Below are positions 1 to 6,195 of a stretch of DNA of 6,643 nt, in pieces. The first letter of the stretch is position 1, and the number at the start of each line of letters is the position of its first letter. The stretch spans positions 4,830-11,472 of the forward strand of contig JABAYZ010000219.1 in NCBI GenBank assembly GCA_018608735.1, written 5' to 3'. The notes under the pieces were generated by a model that worked only from the letters and a program-made list of their open reading frames with translations, was not told where the DNA came from and did not search any database. A program made the position numbers and the translations under genes. Source of the DNA: Flavobacteriaceae bacterium. Its GTDB lineage: Bacteria; Bacteroidota; Bacteroidia; Flavobacteriales; Flavobacteriaceae.

Positions 1-432
1 TTGGTTGGCTTTTGTTTTGAGGGTTTTTGTTTTTTTGGACCACTTTTTTTTGGTATCTGTAAAAGATGTTTTGTAAAATAGATATAATTTTTTATTTTCA
101 ATACTGTAGGATTCAGGATTGATTTCTACTTTTTTACCATTATTGCCCATTGCATAAGCACACCAGCCGCCATACTCAGGGACATAGCATTCAGGAGCTT
201 TCTCAAAAGTACTCTTATTGGCTTCGCTTGTGAATTGATAAATAGCATCTTTATACTCAACTTGAAAATTTGCGTTTCCAGGAGTAGGGGTATTATTAAA
301 ATATTCAACAACATCATAACCATTGACAGCAAGCTTGTTTTTGTCTAGGTTTTGTTGAGAAAATACAACATTTGAAAATGTAAAAAGGACACAAATAAAT
401 AGGAGTAATACGGAACTAGGTAGTTTTTTCAT
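1..432 (-). CDS. Exported YHS-domain protein, 3' end cut by window edge
   Basis: The reading frame is open from the ATG at 432-430 to the window edge, giving 144 residues with no stop, so the C-terminus is missing. Residues 1-25 look like a Sec signal peptide: MKK, a hydrophobic core, then V-F-S before Q26 as a plausible signal peptidase I site. The mature part matches the secreted YHS-domain family: LAVNGYDVVEYF at 34-45, a middle strand YKDAIYQF at 60-67, EANKSTF at 70-76, then YGGWCAYAMG at 87-96 and KKLYLFY at 114-120. Family members of this kind are small periplasmic or surface proteins of unknown biochemical role; YHS domains occur in metal-handling proteins, but metal binding here is only a guess. 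The mature part has two cysteines, C82 and C91. The visible end (125-144) is rich in lysine and threonine. A TAnnTTTG promoter element lies 26 bases upstream of the start, so the gene need not depend on read-through from the acyltransferase gene. Confidence 0.88.
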   Translation of the reverse strand, partial: MKKLPSSVLLLFICVLFTFSNVVFSQQNLDKNKLAVNGYDVVEYFNNTPTPGNANFQVEYKDAIYQFTSEANKSTFEKAPECYVPEYGGWCAYAMGNNGKKVEINPESYSIENKKLYLFYKTSFTDTKKKWSKKTKTLKTKANQ

Positions 433-458
433 AATAGTAGGATTTGAGGAAACCTGTA

Positions 459-466
459 CAAATATA
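459..466 (-). promoter_or_regulatory. -7 promoter element (TAnnTTTG) of the YHS-protein gene
   Basis: The minus strand reads TATATTTG, a perfect match to the Bacteroidota -7 consensus TAnnTTTG. It ends 26 bases before the ATG at 432, implying a leader of roughly 20 bases. I see no clear TTG-type -33 element at the usual spacing. The element sits in the 85-base gap after the acyltransferase stop codon, which suggests separate transcription. Confidence 0.6.
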
Positions 467-517
467 AGATTTTATTATTAAACCTAAGACTAGCAAATGA
501 TGTGCCAAAAGATAAAT

Positions 518-1393
518 CTATTCGGTTTTTCTATGTTTCCATCGTTTATGAGTCCAAAGATAGTACTCAGGTTCATCATGAATTTGACCTTCTACAAGTT
601 TTAAAAATGCATCGGTAATTTCATAATCCTTAAACTCATTTGGGTTTTCAGCTAAGGTGTGAAATGTTGTTTCATAATAGCCTCTTTTTATACGTTTTAC
701 AGCAAAGAAGACCACAGGCATGTCTAGTTGTTTTGCTAGTGCCTCCGCACCTGTATGCACAGGGACATTAATCCCCATAAATTTATTCCAATGCCGAGCT
801 TTTTCTTTTTTAGGCGATTGATCAGAAGCAAAGCCATTCATGGATAGAATGCCATTTTTTTTGGCATCGTCAAGGACTGCAAATGTTTCTTTAGTTGTAA
901 TCAAATAACTATTATAGCGTGCTCTAATGGATTTGACTAACCGATCAAAATATTTATTTTGGAGTCGTTTGTATATCGCAAATCCGCGGTGACTCGTGTA
1001 CGTTTGAAGTATAAAAATCCATTCCCAACTTCCATAATGTGCACACATCAAAACAATACTCTTATTTTTTTTTTCGAAATCCTTAATAAGATCTATGTTT
1101 TTAAAAGTAAACCTTTCTTGCATAGATTTACGAGAAATATGCATTGATTTGATAGATTCTAAAATCATATCACAAAAATGCTTATAGAATTTTTTTGTAA
1201 TTCTCTTTACTTCTAAATCTGATTTTTTTGGGAATACAAGTTTAATGTTTTCTATAACCGTTTGCTTTCTGTAGCCAAAAATATTGTACATCAAAAGATA
1301 CAAAAGGTCGGAAACTGTGTACAATAATCGAAAAGGGAGTATAGAAACCAACCACAAAATGGGGTAAATTAAAATGTACGCTAGTAGTTGCAT
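518..1393 (-). CDS. LpxL/HtrB-family lysophospholipid (lipid A-type) acyltransferase
   Basis: This 291-residue protein has the layout of the LpxL/HtrB lipid A biosynthesis acyltransferase family, which adds secondary acyl chains to lipid A precursors at the cytoplasmic face of the inner membrane. Residues 4-36 form an N-terminal hydrophobic anchor. The catalytic HX4(D/E) motif is H119-YGSW-E124. Further family landmarks are DQSP at 191-194, the segment FMGINVPVHTGAEALA at 205-220, and the C-terminal WTHKRWKHR at 280-288. Length is slightly under the roughly 300 residues of E. coli LpxL. The acyl donor and exact acceptor cannot be read from sequence; in Bacteroidota, relatives may act on lipid A or on other aminolipids. 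The start ATG at 1393-1391 is preceded by a TAnnTTTG element. A run of ten A on the coding strand lies at codons 107-110, shortly before the active site. The gene is divergent from the rhomboid gene. Confidence 0.88.
   Translation of the reverse strand: MQLLAYILIYPILWLVSILPFRLLYTVSDLLYLLMYNIFGYRKQTVIENIKLVFPKKSDLEVKRITKKFYKHFCDMILESIKSMHISRKSMQERFTFKNIDLIKDFEKKNKSIVLMCAHYGSWEWIFILQTYTSHRGFAIYKRLQNKYFDRLVKSIRARYNSYLITTKETFAVLDDAKKNGILSMNGFASDQSPKKEKARHWNKFMGINVPVHTGAEALAKQLDMPVVFFAVKRIKRGYYETTFHTLAENPNEFKDYEITDAFLKLVEGQIHDEPEYYLWTHKRWKHRKTE
1065..1074 (-). repeat. Homopolymer A10 inside the acyltransferase gene
   Basis: Ten T in a row on the plus strand, A10 on the coding strand, encode the end of E107 through K108, K109 and the start of N110. 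The tract lies nine codons before the catalytic H119. A one-base slip would shift the frame before the active site and inactivate the product. Confidence 0.85.
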
Positions 1394-1417
1394 TTAAAAA
1401 GATTAAATTTACATTCG

Positions 1418-1425
1418 CAAATATA
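1418..1425 (-). promoter_or_regulatory. -7 promoter element (TAnnTTTG) of the acyltransferase gene
   Basis: The minus strand reads TATATTTG, matching TAnnTTTG perfectly. It ends 24 bases before the ATG at 1393, giving an inferred leader of about 20 bases. It lies in the 56-base divergent gap shared with the rhomboid gene. No clear -33 TTG is visible, and no comparable element was found facing the rhomboid gene. Confidence 0.6.
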
Positions 1426-1449
1426 TAGTTTATTTAATATGTATCCCAT

Positions 1450-2097
1450 ATGAACATTAGTATTTATACCTTGATTATTATAGCTCTCAATGCTCTATGC
1501 TCTTTTAAAGGCTTTAAAGACCGCTCTTTTTTTGAAGCCTATAAATTTAATGTTGGCGGGATCAAACGTGGCGAACAACTTCGGATGCTAGTTTCTGGCT
1601 TTTTGCATGTAGATTTACAACATCTGTTGTTTAATATGATTACATTTTATTTTTTTGCAGATATCGTGATTGCCATTATTGGGCCTCTTTATTTCTTTAT
1701 GATTTATTTTGGAAGTTTGATTTTTGGTAACCTTTTGTCCTATTATTTTCACAGTTCAGAATCCTACTATTCGGCAGTTGGTGCTAGTGGTGCGGTGACT
1801 GGAATTTTATATGCCGCAATTTTATTATACCCAGGCATGGAATTGTACCTTTATTTTATTCCGATACCAATACCGTCTTATATTATAGGCGTTGGCTATA
1901 TGTTATACTCCATCTATGGCATGAAATCTCGAAATGGTAATATTGGTCATGACGCACATTTTGGAGGCGCTATAGGGGGTTATGTTCTTACCTTATTAAT
2001 AGCACCTCAAGTTTTAGAAACTCATTTGTGGATGGTAATTGTATTGGCAATTCCAATTGTGATATTGTTTGTGATGCATAAAAACAATAAAATTTAG
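1450..2097 (+). CDS. Rhomboid-family intramembrane serine protease
   Basis: The 215-residue protein is almost entirely hydrophobic and carries the rhomboid signature. H58-LLF-N62 matches the HxxxN of transmembrane segment 2, whose residues help form the oxyanion hole. GASG at 111-114 supplies the catalytic serine S113, and AHFGG at 169-173 supplies the catalytic histidine H170. Both members of the Ser-His dyad are therefore present, and the protein should be an active protease of the inner membrane that cleaves transmembrane substrates. By eye the membrane segments fall near 3-19, 54-77, 79-100, 109-128, 132-156, 170-187 and 191-210. The last follows the catalytic histidine segment, giving a 6+1 layout with a basic tail (HKNNK). 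The L1 loop carries LR (44-45) where GlpG has WR. The ATG at 1450 places a short N-terminus directly before segment 1. Substrate is unknown, and neighbours give no clear partner. Confidence 0.93.
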   Translation: MNISIYTLIIIALNALCSFKGFKDRSFFEAYKFNVGGIKRGEQLRMLVSGFLHVDLQHLLFNMITFYFFADIVIAIIGPLYFFMIYFGSLIFGNLLSYYFHSSESYYSAVGASGAVTGILYAAILLYPGMELYLYFIPIPIPSYIIGVGYMLYSIYGMKSRNGNIGHDAHFGGAIGGYVLTLLIAPQVLETHLWMVIVLAIPIVILFVMHKNNKI

Positions 2098-2116
2098 AAC
2101 CGACTATTTCATGGAA

Positions 2117-3259
2117 TTACTCCAATAATGCTTTAATTTTTGCCTCTAACTGCGCTCCTCTTAAACGCTTGGCAACAACAGTTCCGTTTTCATCCAAAAT
2201 AAAAGTAGCCGGAATCGAATTCACCCCGTAGGCTTTTGCAATAGGGTCTTGCCAAAATTTCAAATTAGAAACGTTATACCAATTCAATTCATCTTTTTTT
2301 ATGGCATTGAACCAATTTTCTTTTTGTACTTCTCTGTCTAAAGACACGCTAATTATTTCTAGTCCTTTAGAATGATATTTTTTGTAAAGTTTAACAAGAT
2401 TAGGGTTTTCTATGCGGCAAGGTTTACACCAAGAGGCCCAAAAATCAATGATGATTACTTTTCCTTTGATATCATTTAAAGAAATAATTTCTCCTTCAGG
2501 ATTAAAAGCAGAAAAATTTGGCGCTTTCACACCAACTTTTACTATATTTTTGTTGGGACTTCTTTCAATTCTTTGCTGAATTATATTTGAAATACGTTCA
2601 TTTGATTTGTTTTTAGTTTTGACATATTCTTTGATGTTTTTATAGCCTTTATATGCCAACTCATAATCAAATTGTTTTTGGGCAGTTATATTATTTAATA
2701 ACAATAATGATAAATCAGTTTCAGGATGAGCATAAACAAAATCATACATGAAATTTTTGATCCTAAGATTTAAAGAATCCTTTTGTTTTTGAAGTGATTT
2801 TACGCGATCAATATCCCCTTTAGAATCTCGTAACTCAGAATTTATATTACCAAAATTGATTTTGTTTAGTAAAGCTTGTTGTTTATAGATTTTAAAAATA
2901 TCATTATTAATTGTACCTCCAATGTTTGATTTATGAATACTGTCTTTATAGACCTCCACATTAATGCTCCCAGCTTCTAGGACGATAGAGGTTTGCCCCT
3001 TTACGCCATCAATAGTCAAAATACGCATTTCGGCTCCATCTATAAAACCTTTAAATGTAAATGCACTATTAAAAACGATTGCTGTATCTGTTTTAGTTCT
3101 AGACTTGTTACTTTCAGATTTTATCAAATAGGCTCTCAAACCATCATAAACGCCTTCAGCTTTTACGTTTACCTCAAAGTGACCCTCAGGAAGTGAAGTA
3201 GAAGAAGTACAGCTAATTAATAGTACTGATATAATTACGGCAATGAGTTTGGTTTTCAT
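2117..3259 (-). CDS. Thioredoxin-fold lipoprotein, TlpA/ResA-like with DUF4369-like N-terminal domain
   Basis: This 380-residue protein begins with a lipoprotein signal: MKTK, a hydrophobic core, and the lipobox LISC with lipidated C17. The residues after C17 (TSSTSLPEG) lack the acidic run typical of Bacteroidota surface-lipoprotein export signals, so a periplasm-facing location is inferred. Residues about 28-125 resemble the beta-rich DUF4369 domain: a FTFKG strand at 67-71, IVLEAGSINVEV at 92-103, and GGTINND at 114-120. A mostly helical, lysine-rich linker follows to about 245. The C-terminal thioredoxin domain (about 248-380) has WASWCKPC at 274-281, giving redox cysteines C278 and C281, and the cis-proline P350 in SIPATF. 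These are the only cysteines apart from C17. The family consists of periplasmic thiol-disulfide oxidoreductases, often reducing cytochrome c apoproteins or other cysteine proteins; the substrate here is unknown. It is divergent from mnmE and convergent with the rhomboid gene. Confidence 0.9.
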   Translation of the reverse strand: MKTKLIAVIISVLLISCTSSTSLPEGHFEVNVKAEGVYDGLRAYLIKSESNKSRTKTDTAIVFNSAFTFKGFIDGAEMRILTIDGVKGQTSIVLEAGSINVEVYKDSIHKSNIGGTINNDIFKIYKQQALLNKINFGNINSELRDSKGDIDRVKSLQKQKDSLNLRIKNFMYDFVYAHPETDLSLLLLNNITAQKQFDYELAYKGYKNIKEYVKTKNKSNERISNIIQQRIERSPNKNIVKVGVKAPNFSAFNPEGEIISLNDIKGKVIIIDFWASWCKPCRIENPNLVKLYKKYHSKGLEIISVSLDREVQKENWFNAIKKDELNWYNVSNLKFWQDPIAKAYGVNSIPATFILDENGTVVAKRLRGAQLEAKIKALLE

Positions 3260-3282
3260 TTGAAATGATTTTTGAATACCTA

Positions 3283-3290
3283 CAAAAATA
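3283..3290 (-). promoter_or_regulatory. -7 promoter element (TAnnTTTG) of the thioredoxin-lipoprotein gene
   Basis: The minus strand reads TATTTTTG, a perfect TAnnTTTG match ending 23 bases before the ATG at 3259. The inferred leader is about 19 bases. It pairs with an oppositely oriented element at 3330-3337 in the same 93-base divergent gap. Confidence 0.6.
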
Positions 3291-3312
3291 AATTAAAATT
3301 TTTACTTCCACT

Positions 3313-3320
3313 GTTTAAAC
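3313..3320. other. GTTTAAAC palindrome between divergent promoters
   Basis: A perfect 8-base palindrome lies between the two oppositely facing -7 elements, where the upstream regions of both promoters would overlap. It could be a binding site acting on both genes, but AT-rich palindromes of this length arise easily by chance. Confidence 0.2.
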
Positions 3321-3329
3321 TAATATTAA

Positions 3330-3337
3330 TACTTTTG
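3330..3337 (+). promoter_or_regulatory. -7 promoter element (TAnnTTTG) of mnmE
   Basis: TACTTTTG matches TAnnTTTG perfectly and ends only 15 bases before the TTG start at 3353. Transcription would begin near 3341, giving a leader of roughly 11 bases, unusually short. No convincing -33 TTG is visible at normal spacing. Confidence 0.6.
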
Positions 3338-3352
3338 TAAAAAATATATCCA

Positions 3353-4741
3353 TTGTATCAAAATGACACCATCATAGCTTTAGCGACCCCATCTGGGGCT
3401 GGGGCAGTAGCTATTGTTAGACTTTCTGGACCAGAATCGATTGCAATGGTGGACAGATTATTTAAATCGATACATGCTAAAAAGCTATCAACTCAAAAAA
3501 CACATACGATACATTTAGGTCACATTGTGGAAGATTCGAGGGTTTTGGACGAAGTTCTTGTATCTGTTTTTAAAAATCCACAATCCTATACAGGAGAGGA
3601 TGTCGTTGAAATTTCCTGTCATGGAAGTTCCTATATACAACAAGAAATTATACAACTGTTTGTTCGTCATGGCGCTCGTATTGCAAATCCAGGAGAGTTT
3701 ACCCTACGTGCATTCCTTAATGCCAAGCTCGATTTAAGTCAAGCAGAAGCTGTTGCCGACCTGATTGCTAGTGATAATAAAGCCTCCCATCAAATTGCGA
3801 TGCAACAAATGCGTGGAGGATTTAGTAATGAAATAAAGGCCTTACGCGACGAATTGCTAAATTTTGCTTCACTGATTGAATTGGAACTCGATTTTTCTGA
3901 AGAAGATGTAGAATTCGCCGATCGTAAACAATTTGAAGATTTACTACAACGCATTATTAAAGTTTTAAAACACCTGATTGACTCTTTTTCTACAGGAAAT
4001 GTGATAAAAAATGGAATTCCAATTTCAATTATCGGTGCCCCAAATGTGGGGAAATCTACGCTTCTAAATGCACTGTTAAACGAAGATAAAGCCATAGTAA
4101 GCGCTATTGCAGGGACAACACGTGATGCTATTGAGGATGAAATAACTATTGAAGGTATTAAGTTCCGTTTCATTGATACCGCTGGGATTCGAACCACAGA
4201 GGATACCATTGAAAGTATTGGAATTAAAAAAACATTTGAAAAAATCACACAATCGCAAGTCGTTTTATACCTCTTGGATGCGGCAAAAGTGAACCAAAAA
4301 ACAATTGCGGTTTTTAATTCTGATATCCGTAAAATTCAAGAACAATATCCCGACAAACAATTAATTGTGGTGGCTAATAAAATGGATGAAGCGGATAAAG
4401 TTTTAATTAAAAATTCGTTTGTATATCCACACACCCTTTTCACTTCTGCTAAAAGTGGTCTAGGAATTGACACTCTAAAATCAAAGCTTTTAGAATTTGT
4501 AAATACTGGCGCTTTACGTAATAATGATACGATCATCACCAACTCTAGACATTACGATTCGCTTTTGAAAGCACTAGCCGATGTACAAAAGGTACAACAG
4601 GGTATGGATGGTAAATTATCTGGAGATTTATTGGCAATAGACATTCGTCAAGCCCTATATCATTTTGGTGAAATCACTGGAGAAATCACAAGTGATGACC
4701 TGTTAGGTAATATCTTTGCCAATTTCTGTATTGGAAAGTAA
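3353..4741 (+). CDS. mnmE: MnmE (TrmE), tRNA-modification GTPase
   Basis: MnmE works in the cytoplasm with MnmG to install carboxymethylaminomethyl or related groups at C5 of the wobble uridine of several tRNAs. The 462-residue length is normal. The N-terminal folate-binding domain begins NDTIIALATPSGAGAVAIVRLSG and contains SYTGEDVVEISCHG (78-91) and NPGEFTLRAFLNAKLDLSQAEAVADLI (112-138). The GTPase domain is complete: G1 GAPNVGKS at 228-235, with N231 at the position that coordinates potassium in E. coli MnmE; G2 TTRD at 255-258; G3 DTAG at 275-278; G4 NKMD at 342-345. The protein ends in FCIGK, with the conserved C459 near the tRNA-modifying site. The start is TTG at 3353: an in-frame TAA at 3338-3340 blocks extension, no ATG lies between, and the next in-frame ATG (codon 32) would delete conserved sequence. 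MnmG is not in the window. The gene is probably transcribed alone, since the downstream helicase has its own promoter element. Confidence 0.97.
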   Translation: MYQNDTIIALATPSGAGAVAIVRLSGPESIAMVDRLFKSIHAKKLSTQKTHTIHLGHIVEDSRVLDEVLVSVFKNPQSYTGEDVVEISCHGSSYIQQEIIQLFVRHGARIANPGEFTLRAFLNAKLDLSQAEAVADLIASDNKASHQIAMQQMRGGFSNEIKALRDELLNFASLIELELDFSEEDVEFADRKQFEDLLQRIIKVLKHLIDSFSTGNVIKNGIPISIIGAPNVGKSTLLNALLNEDKAIVSAIAGTTRDAIEDEITIEGIKFRFIDTAGIRTTEDTIESIGIKKTFEKITQSQVVLYLLDAAKVNQKTIAVFNSDIRKIQEQYPDKQLIVVANKMDEADKVLIKNSFVYPHTLFTSAKSGLGIDTLKSKLLEFVNTGALRNNDTIITNSRHYDSLLKALADVQKVQQGMDGKLSGDLLAIDIRQALYHFGEITGEITSDDLLGNIFANFCIGK

Positions 4742-4827
4742 ATTAAGATCCCTGCATTAGAGTTTTAAAAATTTGTTATAAATCAGAATAATCATTCAAT
4801 TGACGAGATTCCCTATCAAACTGTGGT

Positions 4828-4835
4828 TATCTTTG
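4828..4835 (+). promoter_or_regulatory. -7 promoter element (TAnnTTTG) of the helicase pair
   Basis: TATCTTTG matches TAnnTTTG perfectly and ends 14 bases before the ATG at 4850, so the leader should be about 10 bases. The GTG at 4823 lies upstream of this element and would not be on the transcript, which favours the ATG at 4850 as the helicase start. A TTG at 4800-4802 is 25 bases upstream, rather far for a -33 element. Confidence 0.6.
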
Positions 4836-4849
4836 CACAAAATTATATT

Positions 4850-6190
4850 ATGTCAAAATCGTTTTCAGATTTAGGAGTTAACGCGCTATTACAACAAGGT
4901 CTGGAGGATCTAAAAATTTCTGTACCTACAGATATTCAAGAGAAAACCATTCCATTGGTTTTCAATCAAACCGAGGATATTGTTGGTTTGGCAAAAACTG
5001 GAAGTGGAAAAACAGCAGCATTTGGAATTCCTTTATTGCAGTTAATTGACATCGAAAGTACAACTTTACAGCTTTTGATTTTAGCACCCACACGAGAATT
5101 AGGCCAACAAATTCACACTAATTTGACGTCCTACGCTGCCCATTGTCCTGAAATTTCTATCGCCGCCGTTTGTGGAGGTATCCCTATAAAACCTCAAATA
5201 GAACGTTTAAAAACACCAACACATATTGTTGTTGCGACTCCTGGACGTTTAGTGGATTTGGCAAGTCGAGGAGCAATAAACCTAAAACACCTCACACATT
5301 TAGTATTGGATGAAGCTGATGAAATGGTCAGTGCTTTGAAACAAGATTTAGATCTTATAATTAAACAAATTCCAAAAACACGGCGAACACTGTTGTTTAC
5401 CGCAACACTTTCAGGCGCAATAAAACAACTGGTTCAAAATTACATGTCCAAACATGTCATGCAACTAGAAGCCGATATGACAACCGTTGGTCATCAAGGC
5501 ATAGACCATCAGTATATGGTTGTAGAGCCTATTGAAAAATTGAATGTTTTAATGCATTTTTTAAGTTCAAAAGAAGGACAACGCGGTATTATTTTTTGTA
5601 AAACAAAAGCGGCAGTTAATAAATTAGCAAAAAACTTAGCGATTCATAAATTCTCATCAGGAGCATTGCATGGGAGCTTGTCTCAAGGCATTCGTGATCG
5701 AATTATGGGTCAATTTAGAGAAGGCCATATTGATATTTTGGTAGCCACTGATTTAGCCGCTCGTGGTATTGATGTTAAAGAAGTGTCGTATGTTATCAAT
5801 TACCACCTTCCTGATACTTTTGAAGCCTATGTGCACCGAAGTGGTCGTACAGCAAGAGCAGGAGCAAAGGGGCTATCCCTAAGCATATTACAAGAAGAAG
5901 AAGTTCAAGACCTTCCAGAATTTGAAAATGAATTAGGAATTGTTTTTAGTAAATTCAAAAAAGCAGATGCCCAAAGTATCGAAGAAAATAATGGATTGTT
6001 ATGGGCCAAAAAAATATTTAAAACCAAACCAAATCGTACGATTTCAGATCAATTCAGAGAAAATATAAGTACTGTTTTTCACCATCTCACAAAGGAAGAG
6101 TTGATAGAAAAAGTATTGGCAAATTATTTGGCACAAAACGCTACAGCGCATCAAAAAAATGAGGTTTTAAAACACCCAAAAACGAAGTAA
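4850..6190 (+). CDS. DEAD-box ATP-dependent RNA helicase
   Basis: This 446-residue protein has every DEAD-box helicase motif in order: Q motif with F5 and PTDIQ (26-30), motif I AKTGSGKT (48-55), Ia PTREL (80-84), GG (109-110), Ib TPGR (130-133), II DEAD (154-157), III TAT (184-186, in place of the common SAT), IV IIFCKT (247-252), V ATDLAARGID (299-308) and VI HRSGRTAR (329-336). It should be an active ATPase that remodels RNA, with likely roles in ribosome assembly, mRNA turnover or cold adaptation; the exact role cannot be read from sequence. The C-terminal extension (about 340-446) has no visible RNA-recognition motif and no RG repeats. It ends in a helical, charged segment and a basic tail (HPKTK). 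I chose the ATG at 4850 over the in-frame GTG at 4823 because the Q-motif region starts directly after it and the promoter element lies between the two. A second helicase gene follows after five bases. Confidence 0.95.
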   Translation: MSKSFSDLGVNALLQQGLEDLKISVPTDIQEKTIPLVFNQTEDIVGLAKTGSGKTAAFGIPLLQLIDIESTTLQLLILAPTRELGQQIHTNLTSYAAHCPEISIAAVCGGIPIKPQIERLKTPTHIVVATPGRLVDLASRGAINLKHLTHLVLDEADEMVSALKQDLDLIIKQIPKTRRTLLFTATLSGAIKQLVQNYMSKHVMQLEADMTTVGHQGIDHQYMVVEPIEKLNVLMHFLSSKEGQRGIIFCKTKAAVNKLAKNLAIHKFSSGALHGSLSQGIRDRIMGQFREGHIDILVATDLAARGIDVKEVSYVINYHLPDTFEAYVHRSGRTARAGAKGLSLSILQEEEVQDLPEFENELGIVFSKFKKADAQSIEENNGLLWAKKIFKTKPNRTISDQFRENISTVFHHLTKEELIEKVLANYLAQNATAHQKNEVLKHPKTK

Positions 6191-6195
6191 TTATT

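Noticed and set aside
126..332. A 68-residue minus-strand open frame.
   Set aside because: It overlaps the YHS-protein gene in another frame; the other frame has a signal peptide, family motifs and a promoter element, and this one has none.
518..3259. A single envelope-biogenesis operon.
   Set aside because: The genes alternate strands, and the minus-strand genes each have their own -7 element, so co-transcription is ruled out except possible read-through from the acyltransferase gene into the YHS gene.
3790..4248. A 152-residue open frame on the minus strand opposite mnmE.
   Set aside because: It is antisense to the conserved G domain of mnmE, has a low-complexity Ser/Ile-rich composition, no recognisable motif and no promoter element. 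It is a shadow of the coding strand.
4742..4827. Possible terminator or small RNA between mnmE and the helicase.
   Set aside because: I found only very short inverted repeats (such as GAAT-aatc-ATTC) and no GC-rich stem followed by a T-run, so nothing can be supported.
4823..4849. GTG at 4823 as the start of the DEAD-box helicase.
   Set aside because: A perfect TAnnTTTG element at 4828-4835 lies downstream of it, and the nine extra residues match nothing expected before the Q motif. The ATG at 4850 is preferred.
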